Source: Pampus argenteus (taxonomy: Eukaryota; Chordata; Actinopteri; Scombriformes; Stromateidae). Taken from it: 64,000 bases of DNA. Of the stretch, positions 1-10,517 are shown in pieces. The stretch is from positions 532,001 through 596,000 of the forward strand of contig CM072877.1 of the NCBI GenBank assembly GCA_036937835.1. The letters run 5' to 3'. Made by a program: the position numbers and the translations under genes. The first letter of the stretch is position 1. Each line of letters opens with the position of its first letter. The notes beneath the pieces are model-generated. The model was not told the origin of the DNA. It did not search any database and was given only the letters and a program-made list of their open reading frames with translations.

Positions 1-41
1 GATCGACATGTATAAATACCCTGTGTGTGTCAGTTTCCTCG

Positions 42-159
42 GCTTACGGCCATACCACCCTGAACGAGCCCGATCTCGTCTGATCTCGCAAGCTAACTAG
101 GGTTTGGCCTGGTTAGTACTTGCATGGGAGACCGCCTGGGAATACCAGGTGCTGTAAGC
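42..159 (+). rRNA. rn5s: 5S rRNA, plus type (copy P1)
   Basis: 118 nt body that aligns along its whole length with vertebrate 5S rRNA, the RNA polymerase III product placed in the large ribosomal subunit. Against the human body the plus type has consistent differences: C26A, G48C, G56C, C57T, C63T and G82C. Several of these fall in the internal control region (A box about 50-64, C box about 80-97). This copy also has G64T. A TATA-like octamer lies at about -31 and the terminator is only four T, starting one base past the gene. The partner minus gene lies left of the window. Confidence 0.96.
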
Positions 160-908
160 CTTTTCTGTGCTCTACGCAAACTGCAGAGGACGCTGCTGCC
201 TCTTGTGTGCAGACAGAGCAAAGAGCGAACTTATTAGCTGCTTTTTCATTGGTGCCTCTTCAGAGTAAATTAGTTTAACCAAACTTATATATAGACCCCA
301 GTCACATCTATTTTCATGTCAAATAATATAGGTTACTAGATAAGATTACATATTGTATGTCGCATTTCCATCATAATGTTCTTTACATTCATTAAAATGT
401 CAACATGATTAGAAAATGTTTTTCTTGTAAATGAAAATACTGAAACAACAATCACAAAGCTTTTATCTTTGTAATTACCCCAGGTTGTCCTTTTCATAGG
501 CTCTTTTGTTAAATTACATCATTTCTTAAAGCAACTGAAATCATTTCCTTCTTTGAGAAAAGAAAAAAACAACCACAAGCTCTGCACGTACCGTATTTTC
601 AGGTAAGGGGAAAGAGAAAATATCTAAGAAAAAACAGGTATTTTTCTACACATGGCTAGTTGGGGTTAACTGTCAAAGGAACAAATTAAAAGACTAAAAC
701 CATCACCTGTTGAATACTTCACAGGTACGTTTCAGAAGAGAACGTTTAAATGTCGTATGTTTTAAGATGCCTTCCAAAGCCTGATATGATCTATACATAC
801 GTTATTTACACATGTTGATCAAACGTGAAATAAAATACCCACAGAGGAGGAAACAGCGTCCTCTGCAGTTTGCATAGAGCAGTAAAAAAAAGAAAAAAGA
901 AAAAAAAA

Positions 909-1026
909 GCTTACAGCACCTGGTATTCCCAGGCGGTCTCCCATCCAAGTACTAACCAGGCCCTAACCTGCTTAGCCTCCGAGATCAGACGAGATCGGGC
1001 GCGCTCAGGGTGGTGTGGCCGTAAGC
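909..1026 (-). rRNA. rn5s: 5S rRNA, minus type (copy M1)
   Basis: 118 nt body read on the minus strand. The minus type differs from the human body at T12C, A23G, G61T, C63A and in the terminal helix, and keeps G48, G56, C57 and G82, so it is closer to the canonical gene than the plus type. G61T is expected to face C17 in helix II as a mismatch (inferred from the standard vertebrate fold). This copy has A50G. It ends in a strong terminator of three T runs separated by single C residues. Its 5' end faces the plus gene at 1377, about 350 bp away. Confidence 0.96.
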
Positions 1027-1376
1027 AAAGGAAACAGACACACACAGGGTATTTATAGATGCCGTAACGCCACACTCTCTCACATGTGCGGTGATTGTAT
1101 ATGTCGACACTGAATGGAAACACGACACCCTGACGATGACACAAAGTCAGCCAGTAACAGCTGTAACTGTGCGTTCCTCTCCAGGTCAACCTGTAGACAT
1201 TATTACTTAATACACAGTCTATATCATTCTTCTTAATGTTGGGGCATTGTATGACTGGAATCAGAGGTTCTTGATCCCAAAATACGGTGATGTGTTAACC
1301 CTTTATTAATCGGAACAGACGATCGCGATGCTGTTGATCGACATGTATAAATACCCTGTGTGTGTCAGTTTCCTTG

Positions 1377-1494
1377 GCTTACGGCCATACCACCCTGAAC
1401 GAGCCCGATCTCGTCTGATCTCGCAAGCTAACTAGGGTTGAGCCTGGTTAGTACTTGCATGGGAGACCGCCTGGGAATACCAGGTGCTGTAAGC
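1377..1494 (+). rRNA. rn5s: 5S rRNA, plus type (copy P2)
   Basis: Plus-type body with the extra change G65A, which is shared with copies at 8031 and 23638. T4 terminator. Confidence 0.96.
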
Positions 1495-2245
1495 CTTTTC
1501 TGTGCTCTACGCAAACTGCAGAGGACGCTGCTGCCTCTTGTGTGCAGACAGAGCAAAGAGCGAACTTATTAGCTTCTTTTTCATTGGTGCCTCTTCAGAG
1601 TAAATTAGTTTAACCAAACTTATATATAGACCCCAGTCACATCTATTTTCATGTCAAATAATATAGGTTACTAGATAAGATTACATATTGTATGTCGCAT
1701 GTCCATCATAATGTTCTTTACATTCATTAAAATGTCAACATGATTAGAAAATATGTTTTTCTTGTAAATGAAAATACTGAAACAACAATCACAAAGCTTT
1801 TATCTTTGTAATTACCCCAGGTTGTCCTTTTCATAGGCTCTTTTGTTAAATTACATCATTTCTTAAAGCAACTAAAATCATTTCCTTCTTTGAGAAAAGA
1901 AAAAAACAACCACAAGCTCTGCACGTACCGTATTTTCAGGTAAGGGGAAAGAGAAAATATCTAAGAAAAAACAGGTATTTTTCTACACATGGCTAGTTGG
2001 GGTTAACTGTCAAAGGAACAAATTAAAAGACTAAAACCATCACCTGTTGAATACTTCACAGGTACGTTTCAGAAGAGAACGTTTAAATGTCATATGTTTT
2101 AAGATGCCTTCCAAAGCCTGATATGATCTATACATACGTTATTTACACATGTTGATCAAACGTGAAATAAAATACCCACAGAGGAGGAAACAGCGTCCTC
2201 TGCAGTTTGCATAGAGCAGTAAAAAAAAGAAAAAAGAAAAAAAAA

Positions 2246-2363
2246 GCTTACAGCACCTGGTATTCCCAGGCGGTCTCCCATCCAAGTACTAACCAGGCCC
2301 TAACCTGCTTAGCCTCCGAGATCAGACGAGATCGGGCGCGCTCAGGGTGGTGTGGCCGTAAGC
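2246..2363 (-). rRNA. rn5s: 5S rRNA, minus type (copy M2)
   Basis: Minus-type body with A50G and interrupted T terminator. The unit carries a C-to-T change in the promoter spacer (GATGACATAAAG) shared with the next unit and with 24507. Confidence 0.96.
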
Positions 2364-2386
2364 GAAGGAAACAGACACACACAGGG

Positions 2387-2394
2387 TATTTATA
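2387..2394 (-). promoter_or_regulatory. TATA-like box of the minus-type 5S gene
   Basis: TATAAATA on the minus strand, at -31 to -24 from the 5' end at 2363. It is present at the same place in essentially every unit. Upstream TATA-like elements near -30 are known to assist 5S transcription in fish. Confidence 0.8.
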
Positions 2395-2682
2395 GATGCC
2401 GTAACGCCACACTCTCTCACATGTGCGGTGATTGTATATGTCGATACTGAATGGAAACACGACACCCTGACGATGACATAAAGTCAGCCAGTAACAGCTG
2501 TAACTGTGCGTTCCTCTCCAGGTCAACCTGTAGACATTATTACTTAATACACAGTCTATATCATTCTTCTTAATGTTGGGGGATTGTATGACTGGAATCA
2601 GAGGTTCTTGATCCCAAAATACGGTGATGTGTTAACCCTTTATCAATCGGAACAGACGATCGCGATGCTGTTGATCGACATG

Positions 2683-2690
2683 TATAAATA
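2683..2690 (+). promoter_or_regulatory. TATA-like box of the plus-type 5S gene
   Basis: TATAAATA at -31 to -24 from the gene start at 2714, the exact mirror of the element of the opposite gene. Confidence 0.8.
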
Positions 2691-2713
2691 CCCTGTGTGT
2701 GTCAGTTTCCTCG

Positions 2714-2831
2714 GCTTACGGCCATACCACCCTGAACGAGCCCGATCTCGTCTGATCTCGCAAGCTAACTAGGGTTTGGCCTGGTTAGTACTTGCATGGG
2801 AGACCGCCTGGGAATACCAGGTGCTGTAAGC
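2714..2831 (+). rRNA. rn5s: 5S rRNA, plus type (copy P3)
   Basis: Plus-type body with G64T. The flank has C rather than T at -2, a linked pair seen also at 42, 4048 and 24975. Confidence 0.96.
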
Positions 2832-3579
2832 CTTTTCTGTGCTCTACGCAAACTGCAGAGGACGCTGCTGCCTCTTGTGTGCAGACAGAGCAAAGAGCGA
2901 ACTTATTAGCTGCCTTTCATTGGTGCCTCTTCAGAGTAAATTAGTTTAACCAAACTTATATATAGACCCCAGTCACATCTATTTTCATGTCAAATAATAT
3001 AGGTTACTAGATAAGATTACATATTGTATGTCGCATTTCCATCATAATGTTCTTTACATTCATTAAAATGTCAACATGATTAGAAAATGTTTTTCTTGTA
3101 AATGAAAATACTGAAACAACAATCACAAAGCTTTTATCTTTGTAATTACCCCAGGTTGTCCTTTTCATAGGCTCTTTTGTTAAATTACATCATTTCTTAA
3201 AGCAACTGAAATCATTTCCTTCTTTGAGAAAAGAAAAAAACAACCACAAGCTCTGCACGTACCGTATTTTCAGGTAAGGGGAAAGAGAAAATATCTAAGA
3301 AAAAACAGGTATTTTTCTACACATGGCTAGTTGGGGTTAACTGTCAAAGGAACAAATTAAAAGACTAAAACCATCACCTGTTGAATACTTCACAGGTACG
3401 TTTCAGAAGAGAACGTTTAAATGTCGTATGTTTTAAGATGCCTTCCAAAGCCTGATATGATCTATACATACGTTATTTACACATGTTGATCAAACGTGAA
3501 ATAAAATACCCACAGAGGAGGAAACAGCGTCCTCTGCAGTTTGCATAGAGCAGTAAAAAAAAGAAAAAAGAAAAAAAAA
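2832..3579. repeat. Tail-to-tail 5S spacer (representative)
   Basis: About 750 bp of AT-rich spacer between the 3' ends of the convergent 5S genes, present in every unit. Next to each gene lies a related stretch (GCTCTAYGCAAACTGCAG and the following GAGGACGCTG), in opposite orientation at the two ends, marking the outer edges of an inverted duplication. The middle holds no open frame, no RNA gene and no mobile element I can recognise. Polypurine GAGAAAAGAAAAAAAC and A/T tracts are its main low-complexity parts. Confidence 0.85.
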
Positions 3580-3697
3580 GCTTACAGCACCTGGTATTCC
3601 CAGGCGGTCTCCCATCCAAGTACTAACCAGGCCCTAACCTGCTTAGCCTCCGAGATCAGACGAGATCGGGCGCGCTCAGGGTGGTGTGGCCGTAAGC
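3580..3697 (-). rRNA. rn5s: 5S rRNA, minus type (copy M3)
   Basis: A50G and interrupted T terminator; unit nearly the same as that of M2. Confidence 0.96.
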
Positions 3698-4047
3698 GAA
3701 GGAAACAGACACACACAGGGTATTTATAGATGCCGTAACGCCACACTCTCTCACATGTGCGGTGATTGTATATGTCGATACTGAATGGAAACACGACACC
3801 CTGACGATGACATAAAGTCAGCCAGTAACAGCTGTAACTGTGCGTTCCTCTCCAGGTCAACCTGTAGACATTATTACTTAATACACAGTCTATATCATTC
3901 TTCTTAATGTTGGGGGATTGTATGACTGGAATCAGAGGTTCTTGATCCCAAAATACGGTGATGTGTTAACCCTTTATCAATCGGAACAGACGATCGCGAT
4001 GCTGTTGATCGACATGTATAAATACCCTGTGTGTGTCAGTTTCCTCG

Positions 4048-4165
4048 GCTTACGGCCATACCACCCTGAACGAGCCCGATCTCGTCTGATCTCGCAAGCT
4101 AACTAGGGTTTGGCCTGGTTAGTACTTGCATGGGAGACCGCCTGGGAATACCAGGTGCTGTAAGC
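4048..4165 (+). rRNA. rn5s: 5S rRNA, plus type (copy P4)
   Basis: G64T with C at -2. Confidence 0.96.
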
Positions 4166-4901
4166 CTTTTCTGTGCTCTACGCAAACTGCAGAGGACGCT
4201 GCTGCCTCTTGTGTGCAGACAGAGCAAAGAGCGAACTTATTAGCTGCTTTTTCATTGGTGCCTCTTCAGAGTAAATTAGTTTAACCAAACTTATATATAG
4301 ACCCCAGTCACATCTATTTTCATGTCAAATAATATAGGTTACTAGATAAGATTACATATTGTATGTCGCATTTCCATCATAATGTTCTTTACATTCATTA
4401 AAATGTCAACATGATTAGAAAATGTTTTTCTTGTAAATGAAAATACTGAAACAACAATCACAAAGCTTTTATCTTTGTAATTACCCCAGGTTGTCCTTTT
4501 CATAGGCTCTTTTGTTAAATTACATCATTTCTTAAAGCAACTGAAATCATTTCCTTCTTTGAGAAAAGAAAAAAACAACAACAAGCTCTGCACGTACCGT
4601 ATTTTCAGGTAAGGGAAAGAGAAAATATCTAAGAAAAAACAGGTATTTTTCCACACATGGCTAGTTGGGGTTAACTGTCAAAGGAACAAATTAAAAGACT
4701 AAAACCATCACCTGTTGAATACTTCACAGGTACGTTTCAGAAGAGAACGTTTAAATGTCGTATGTTTTAAGATGCCTTCCAAAGCCTGATATGATCTATA
4801 CATACGTTATTTACACATGTTGATCAAACGTGAAATAAAATACCCACAGAGGAGGAAACAGCGTCCTCTGCAGTTTGCATAGAGCAGTAAAAAAAAAAAA
4901 A

Positions 4902-5019
4902 GCTTACAGCACCTGATATTCCCAGGTGGTCTCCTATCCAGGTACTAACCAGGCCCTAACCTGCTTAGCTTCCGAGATCAGACGAGATCGGGCGCGCTCA
5001 GGGTGGTGTGGCCGTAAGC
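4902..5019 (-). rRNA. rn5s: 5S rRNA, minus type (copy M4)
   Basis: Subtype with T79C, G85A, G93A and C104T, repeated only at 8885. Terminator is an uninterrupted T run. G85A and G93A lie in the helix IV / C-box region, so function is uncertain. Confidence 0.93.
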
Positions 5020-5369
5020 AAAGGAAACAGACACACACAGGGTATTTATAGATGCCGTAACGCCACACTCTCTCACATGTGCGGTGATTGTATATGTCGA
5101 CACTGAATGGAAACACGACACCCTGACGATGACACAAAGTCAGCCAGTAACAGCTGTAACTGTGCGTTCCTCTCCAGGTCAACCTGTAGACATTATTACT
5201 TAATACACAGTCTATATCATTCTTCTTAATGTTGGGGCATTGTATGACTGGAATCAGAGGTTCTTGATCCCAAAATACGGTGATGTGTTAACCCTTTATC
5301 AATCGGAACAGACGATCGCGATGCTGTTGATCGACATGTATAAATACCCTGTGTGTGTCAGTTTCCTTG

Positions 5370-5487
5370 GCTTACGGCCATACCACCCTGAACGAGCCCG
5401 ATCTCGTCTGATCTCGCAAGCTAACTAGGGTTGGGCCTGGTTAGTACTTGCATGGGAGACCGCCTGGGAATACCAGGTGCTGTAAGC
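5370..5487 (+). rRNA. rn5s: 5S rRNA, plus type (copy P5)
   Basis: Matches the plus-type consensus with no further change. Confidence 0.96.
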
Positions 5488-6239
5488 CTTTTCTGTGCTC
5501 TACGCAAACTGCAGAGGACGCTGCTGCCTCTTGTGTGCAGACAGAGCAAAGAGCGAACTTATTAGCTGCTTTTTCATTGGTGCCTCTTCAGAGTAAATTA
5601 GTTTAACCAAACTTATATATAGACCCTAGTCACATCTATTTTCATGTCAAATAATATAGGTTACTGGATAAGATTACATATTGTATGTCGCATGTCCATC
5701 ATAATGTTCTTTACATTCATTAAAATGTCAACATGATTAGAAAATATGTTTTTCTTGTAAATGAAAATACTGAAACAACAATCACAAAGCTTTTATCTTT
5801 GTAATTACCCCAGGTTGTCCTTTTCATAGGCTCTTTTGTTAAATTACATCTTTTCTTAAAGCAACTAAAATCATTTTCTTCTTTGAGAAAAGAAAAAAAC
5901 AACAACAAGCTCTGCACGTACCGTATTTTCAGGTAAGGGGAAAGAGTAAATATCTAAGAAAAAACAGGTATTTTTCTACACATGGCTAGTTGGGGTTAAC
6001 TGTCAAAGGAACAAATTAAAAGACTAAAACCATCACCTGTTGAATACTTCACAGGTACGTTTCAGAAGAGAACGTTTAAATGTCGTATGTTTTAAGATGC
6101 CTTCCAAAGCCTGATATGATCTATACATACGTTATTTACACATGTTGATCAAACGTGAAATAAAATACCCACAGAGGAGGAAACAGCGTCCTCTGCAGTT
6201 TGCATAGAGCAGTAAAAAAAAGAAAAAAGAAAAAAAAAA

Positions 6240-6357
6240 GCTTACAGCACCTGGTATTCCCAGGCGGTCTCCCATCCAAGTACTAACCAGGCCCTAACCT
6301 GCTTAGCCTCCGAGATCAGACGAGATCGGGCGCGCTCAGGGTGGTGTGGCCGTAAGC
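6240..6357 (-). rRNA. rn5s: 5S rRNA, minus type (copy M5)
   Basis: A50G and interrupted terminator. Sister copy of the gene at 21847 beyond the retrovirus. Confidence 0.96.
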
Positions 6358-6707
6358 GAAGGAAACAGACACACACAGGGTATTTATAGATGCCGTAACG
6401 CCACACTCTCTTACATGTGCGGTGATTGTATATGTCGATACTGAATGGAAACACGACACCCTGACGATGACACAAAGTCAGCCAGTAACAGCTGTAACTG
6501 TGCGTTCCTCTCCAGGTCAACCTGTAGACATTATTACTTAATACACAGTCTATATCATTCTTCTTAATGTTGGGGGATTGTATGACTGGAATCAGAGGTT
6601 CTTGATCCCAAAATACGGTGATGTGTTAACCCTTTATTAATCGGAACAGACGATCGCGATGCTGTTGATCGACATGTATAAATACCCTGTGTGTGTCAGT
6701 TTCCTTG

Positions 6708-6825
6708 GCTTACGGCCATACCACCCTGAACGAGCCCGATCTCGTCTGATCTCGCAAGCTAACTAGGGTTGGGCCTGGTTAGTACTTGCATGGGAGACCG
6801 CCTGGGAATACCAGGTGCTGTAAGC
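6708..6825 (+). rRNA. rn5s: 5S rRNA, plus type (copy P6)
   Basis: Plus-type consensus. Confidence 0.96.
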
Positions 6826-7562
6826 CTTTTCTGTGCTCTACGCAAACTGCAGAGGACGCTGCTGCCTCTTGTGTGCAGACAGAGCAAAGAGCGAACTTAT
6901 TAGCTGCTTTTTCATTGGTGCCTCTTCAGAGTAAATTAGTTTAACCAAACTTATATATAGACCCCAGTCACATCTATTTTCATGTCAAATAATATAGGTT
7001 ACTAGATAAGATTACATATTGTATGTCGCATGTCCATCATAATGTTCTTTACATTCATTAAAATGTCAACATGATTAGAAAATATGTTTTTCTTGTAAAT
7101 AAAAATACTGAAACAACAATCACAAAGCTTTTATCTTTGAAATGACCCCAGGTTGTCCTTTTCATAGGCTTTTTTGTTAAATTACATCATTTCTTAAAGC
7201 AACTAAAATCATTTCCTTCTTTGAGAAAAGAAAAAAACAACAACAAGCTCTGCACGTACCGTATTTTCAGGTAAGGGGAAAGAGAAAATATCTGAGAAAA
7301 AACAGGTATTTTTCTACACATGGCTTGTTGGGGTTAACTGTCAAAGGAACAAATTAAAAGACTAAAACCATCACCTGTTGAATACTTCACAGGTACGTTT
7401 CAGAAGAGAACATTTAAATGTCGTATGTTTTAAGATGCCATCCAAATCCTGATATTATCTATACATACGTTATTTACACATGTTGATCAAACGTGAAATA
7501 AAATACCCACAGAGGAAGAAACAGCGTCCTTTGCAGTTTGCATAGAGCAGTGAAAAAAAAAA

Positions 7563-7680
7563 GCTTACAGCACCTGGTATTCCCAGGCGGTCTCCCATCC
7601 AAGTACTAACCAGGCCCTAACCTGCTTAGCTTACGAGATCAGACGAGATCGGGCGCGCTCAGGGTGGTGTGGCCGTAAGC
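7563..7680 (-). rRNA. rn5s: 5S rRNA, minus type (copy M6)
   Basis: G48T, shared only with 23170. Short uninterrupted T terminator. The spacer has GAATGAAAAC and GATGATACAAAG variants, also shared with 23170. Confidence 0.95.
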
Positions 7681-8030
7681 GAAGGAAACAGACACACACA
7701 GGGTATTTATAGATGCCGTAACGCCACACTCTCTCACATGTGCGGTGATTGTATATGTCGATACTGAATGAAAACACGACACCCTGACGATGATACAAAG
7801 TCAGCCAGTAACAGCTGTAACTGTGCGTTCCTCTCCAGGTCAACCTGTAGACATTATTACTTAATACACAGTCTATATCATTATTCTTAATGTTGGGGGA
7901 TTGTATGACTGGAATCAGAGGTTCTTGATCCCAAAATACGGTGATGTGTTAACCCTTTATTAATCGGAACAGACGATCGCGATGCTGTTGATCGACATGT
8001 ATAAATACCCTGTGTGTGTCAGTTTCCTTG

Positions 8031-8148
8031 GCTTACGGCCATACCACCCTGAACGAGCCCGATCTCGTCTGATCTCGCAAGCTAACTAGGGTTGAGCCTG
8101 GTTAGTACTTGCATGGGAGACCGCCTGGGAATACCAGGTGCTGTAAGC
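8031..8148 (+). rRNA. rn5s: 5S rRNA, plus type (copy P7)
   Basis: G65A. Confidence 0.96.
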
Positions 8149-8884
8149 CTTTTCTGTGCTCTACGCAAACTGCAGAGGACGCTGCTGCCTCTTGTGTGCA
8201 GACAGAGCAAAGAGCGAACTTATTAGCTGCTTTTTCATTGGTGCCTCTTCAGAGTAAATTAGTTTAACCAAACTTATATATAGACCCCAGTCACATCTAT
8301 TTTCATGTCAAATAATATAGGTTACTAGATAAGATTACATATTGTATGTCGCATTTCCATCATAATGTTCTTTACATTCATTAAAATGTCAACATGATTA
8401 GAAAATGTTTTTCTTGTAAATGAAAATACTGAAACAACAATCACAAAGCTTTTATCTTTGTAATTACCCCAGGTTGTCCTTTTCATAGGCTCTTTTGTTA
8501 AATTACATCATTTCTTAAAGCAACTGAAATCATTTCCTTCTTTGAGAAAAGAAAAAAACAACAACAAGCTCTGCACGTACCGTATTTTCAGGTAAGGGAA
8601 AGAGAAAATATCTAAGAAAAAACAGGTATTTTTCCACACATGGCTAGTTGGGGTTAACTGTCAAAGGAACAAATTAAAAGACTAAAACCATCACCTGTTG
8701 AATACTTCACAGGTACGTTTCAGAAGAGAACGTTTAAATGTCGTATGTTTTAAGATGCCTTCCAAAGCCTGATATGATCTATACATACGTTATTTACACA
8801 TGTTGATCAAACGTGAAATAAAATACCCACAGAGGAGGAAACAGCGTCCTCTGCAGTTTGCATAGAGCAGTAAAAAAAAAAAAA

Positions 8885-9002
8885 GCTTACAGCACCTGAT
8901 ATTCCCAGGTGGTCTCCTATCCAGGTACTAACCAGGCCCTAACCTGCTTAGCTTCCGAGATCAGACGAGATCGGGCGCGCTCAGGGTGGTGTGGCCGTAA
9001 GC
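8885..9002 (-). rRNA. rn5s: 5S rRNA, minus type (copy M7)
   Basis: Same four changes as M4 at 4902 (T79C, G85A, G93A, C104T). First gene of the second three-unit block, the one broken by the retrovirus. Confidence 0.93.
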
Positions 9003-9352
9003 AAAGGAAACAGACACACACAGGGTATTTATAGATGCCGTAACGCCACACTCTCTCACATGTGCGGTGATTGTATATGTCGACACTGAATGGAAACACG
9101 ACACCCTGACGATGACACAAAGTCAGCCAGTAACAGCTGTAACTGTGCGTTCCTCTCCAGGTCAACCTGTAGACATTATTACTTAATACACAGTCTATAT
9201 CATTCTTCTTAATGTTGGGGCATTGTATGACTGGAATCAGAGGTTCTTGATCCCAAAATACGGTGATGTGTTAACCCTTTATCAATCGGAACAGACGATC
9301 GCGATGCTGTTGATCGACATGTATAAATACCCTGTGTGTGTCAGTTTCCTTG

Positions 9353-9470
9353 GCTTACGGCCATACCACCCTGAACGAGCCCGATCTCGTCTGATCTCGC
9401 AAGCTAACTAGGGTTGGGCCTGGTTAGTACTTGCATGGGAGACCGCCTGGGAATACCAGGTGCTGTAAGC
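9353..9470 (+). rRNA. rn5s: 5S rRNA, plus type (copy P8)
   Basis: Plus-type consensus. Last 5S gene before the retrovirus, whose 5' LTR begins 430 bp downstream of it. Confidence 0.96.
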
Positions 9471-9896
9471 CTTTTCTGTGCTCTACGCAAACTGCAGAGG
9501 ACGCTGCTGCCTCTTGTGTGCAGACAGAGCAAAGAGCGAACTTATTAGCTGCTTTTTCATTGGTGCCTCTTCAGAGTAAATTAGTTTAACCAAACTTATA
9601 TATAGACCCTAGTCACATCTATTTTCATGTCAAATAATATAGGTTACTGGATAAGATTACATATTGTATGTCGCATGTCCATCATAATGTTCTTTACATT
9701 CATTAAAATGTCAACATGATTAGAAAATATGTTTTTCTTGTAAATGAAAATACTGAAACAACAATCACAAAGCTTTTATCTTTGTAATTACCCCAGGTTG
9801 TCCTTTTCATAGGCTCTTTTGTTAAATTACATCATTTCTTAAAGCAACTAAAATCATTTTCTTCTTTGAGAAAAGAAAAAAACAACAACAAGCTCT

Positions 9897-9900
9897 GCAC
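9897..9900. other. Target site duplication, left copy
   Basis: GCAC directly before the 5' LTR. The same four bases follow the 3' LTR at 21521-21524. In uninterrupted units this place reads CTCTGCACGTACC, so the duplication and the element account exactly for the extra length: the spacing 8885 to 21847 is 12,962 bp, which is 1338 + 11,620 + 4. Confidence 0.93.
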
Positions 9901-10185
9901 TGTAGTATATTTTTGAGTCTGCTTTAGTTGAACTTATAGGAACTCGCAGAGTAAACAGATGTCTTAAGTAATACATTGGAGAAAGCTTTTAGCACCATAG
10001 AATTGAGCAATTGGCTGTCATCTTAATGCCAACTATTTCTGTATGCCTCCCCATTTAAGGTATACATGGTAAGATTGCTGCAAGCCCATGAGATGACGAT
10101 ATCTAGGCCTACACCCCTGGTCATCATCACCAAATACGGAAGGATGTAGGGTGAAATGTTCATAACATTAATATGTAATCGCTTC

Positions 10186-10193
10186 ATTTGCAT
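10186..10193 (+). promoter_or_regulatory. Octamer motif in U3
   Basis: ATTTGCAT, the POU/Oct consensus in reverse orientation, 5 bp before the TATA box. Binding is inferred from the motif only. Confidence 0.5.
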
Positions 10194-10198
10194 ATTAC

Positions 10199-10204
10199 TA
10201 TATA
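10199..10204 (+). promoter_or_regulatory. LTR TATA box
   Basis: TATATA in the second half of the LTR, 122 bp before the polyadenylation hexamer. Transcription would start near 10225-10235, defining the U3/R border (inference). Confidence 0.65.
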
Positions 10205-10325
10205 GCAGGGCAACGCCTTAACCCAGTGAGAGAATCGGGGCTGCAATCTGACCATAGGGACCTCAGCAGTCTTTAATCTGACCTCAAGGATTCTCTCCAC
10301 GCACTCAGAGTATGTGATGGCTTAG

Positions 10326-10331
10326 AATAAA
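10326..10331 (+). terminator. LTR polyadenylation signal
   Basis: AATAAA within the R region of the LTR. It acts in the 3' LTR copy (same hexamer at about 21427). Confidence 0.65.
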
Positions 10332-10428
10332 GGAAGGAGCATTCCTTAAGAAAGAAGCCTCGGGTTCTGTCTATTCTTTTCACTCAAACAAGCACGAGGA
10401 AAGTCGTTAATACACGACAGAAAATTCC

Positions 10429-10446
10429 TGGCACCCCAGATGGGAC
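10429..10446 (+). other. Primer binding site, probably tRNA-Arg(CCU)
   Basis: TGGCACCCCAGATGGGAC begins nine bases after the LTR. Its reverse complement ends in TGCCA, as expected for a charged-end tRNA, and agrees with the 3' end of vertebrate tRNA-Arg(CCU) as I remember it. The position and the TGG start are direct observations; the tRNA identity is recall-based. Confidence 0.7.
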
Positions 10447-10509
10447 CTTGCATCTGAAAAAACTCCAGCTCTCCAACCCCAGTGAGAGAGGGAGACAGAC
10501 AGCTGTTAG

Positions 10510-10517
10510 AGGTGAGT
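10510..10517 (+). promoter_or_regulatory. Candidate major splice donor
   Basis: AG|GTGAGT, a full match to the 5' splice-site consensus, about 90 bp after the LTR where retroviral major donors usually lie. Use is not shown. Confidence 0.5.

Larger units (their letters stand above)
2364..2713. promoter_or_regulatory. Head-to-head 5S promoter spacer (representative)
   Basis: 350 bp between the divergent 5S genes, repeated in every unit. It begins and ends with mirrored copies of the same ~40 bp promoter block: TATA octamer, a CCCTGTGTGTGTC stretch and a TTTCCTT motif, each running into its own gene. The central part differs on the two sides and shows no gene. Both genes therefore have their own upstream element in addition to the internal control region. 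Regulation by a shared spacer is inference. Confidence 0.85.
4902..8884. repeat. Three-unit block, first copy
   Basis: Three successive units with diagnostic minus genes: M4 (T79C, G85A, G93A, C104T), M5 (A50G with a TCTTACATG spacer change) and M6 (G48T). The same order recurs from 8885 as M7, M8 and M9, with the retrovirus lying between M7 and M8. Period about 3.98 kb. Confidence 0.85.
1..9900. repeat. 5S rDNA tandem array, left part
   Basis: Head-to-tail repetition of a 1.32-1.34 kb unit, each with one minus-strand and one plus-strand 5S gene. Distances between successive minus-strand genes are 1337, 1334, 1322, 1338, 1323 and 1322 bp. Length differences come mainly from the A/T tract next to the minus-strand gene. 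Eight plus and seven minus genes lie here. The first plus gene has its partner outside the window. The array stops at the retroviral insertion and resumes after it in phase. Confidence 0.97.
9901..10419 (+). repeat. 5' LTR
   Basis: 519 bp, starting TGTAGTATAT and ending ACGACA (TG...CA). Carries an octamer-like ATTTGCAT, a TATATA box and AATAAA in promoter-to-polyadenylation order. Read side by side with the 3' LTR I found no difference. Confidence 0.95.

Noticed and set aside
870..1189. Recurrent 62 and 92 codon frames in every unit, on both strands
   Set aside because: They run through the 5S genes and spacers, recur only because the unit recurs, and end at bases fixed by the rRNA (TAG in the A box, TAA in GTAAGC). 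No protein signature.
2832..3579. Additional snRNA or tRNA genes in the long spacer, as found in some fish 5S arrays
   Set aside because: I looked for U1, U2, U5 and tRNA-like blocks on both strands and saw none; a covariance-model search would be decisive.
1..9900. CRISPR-like regular repetition
   Set aside because: The repeat unit is 1.3 kb, contains 5S genes, and has no short repeats with unique spacers.
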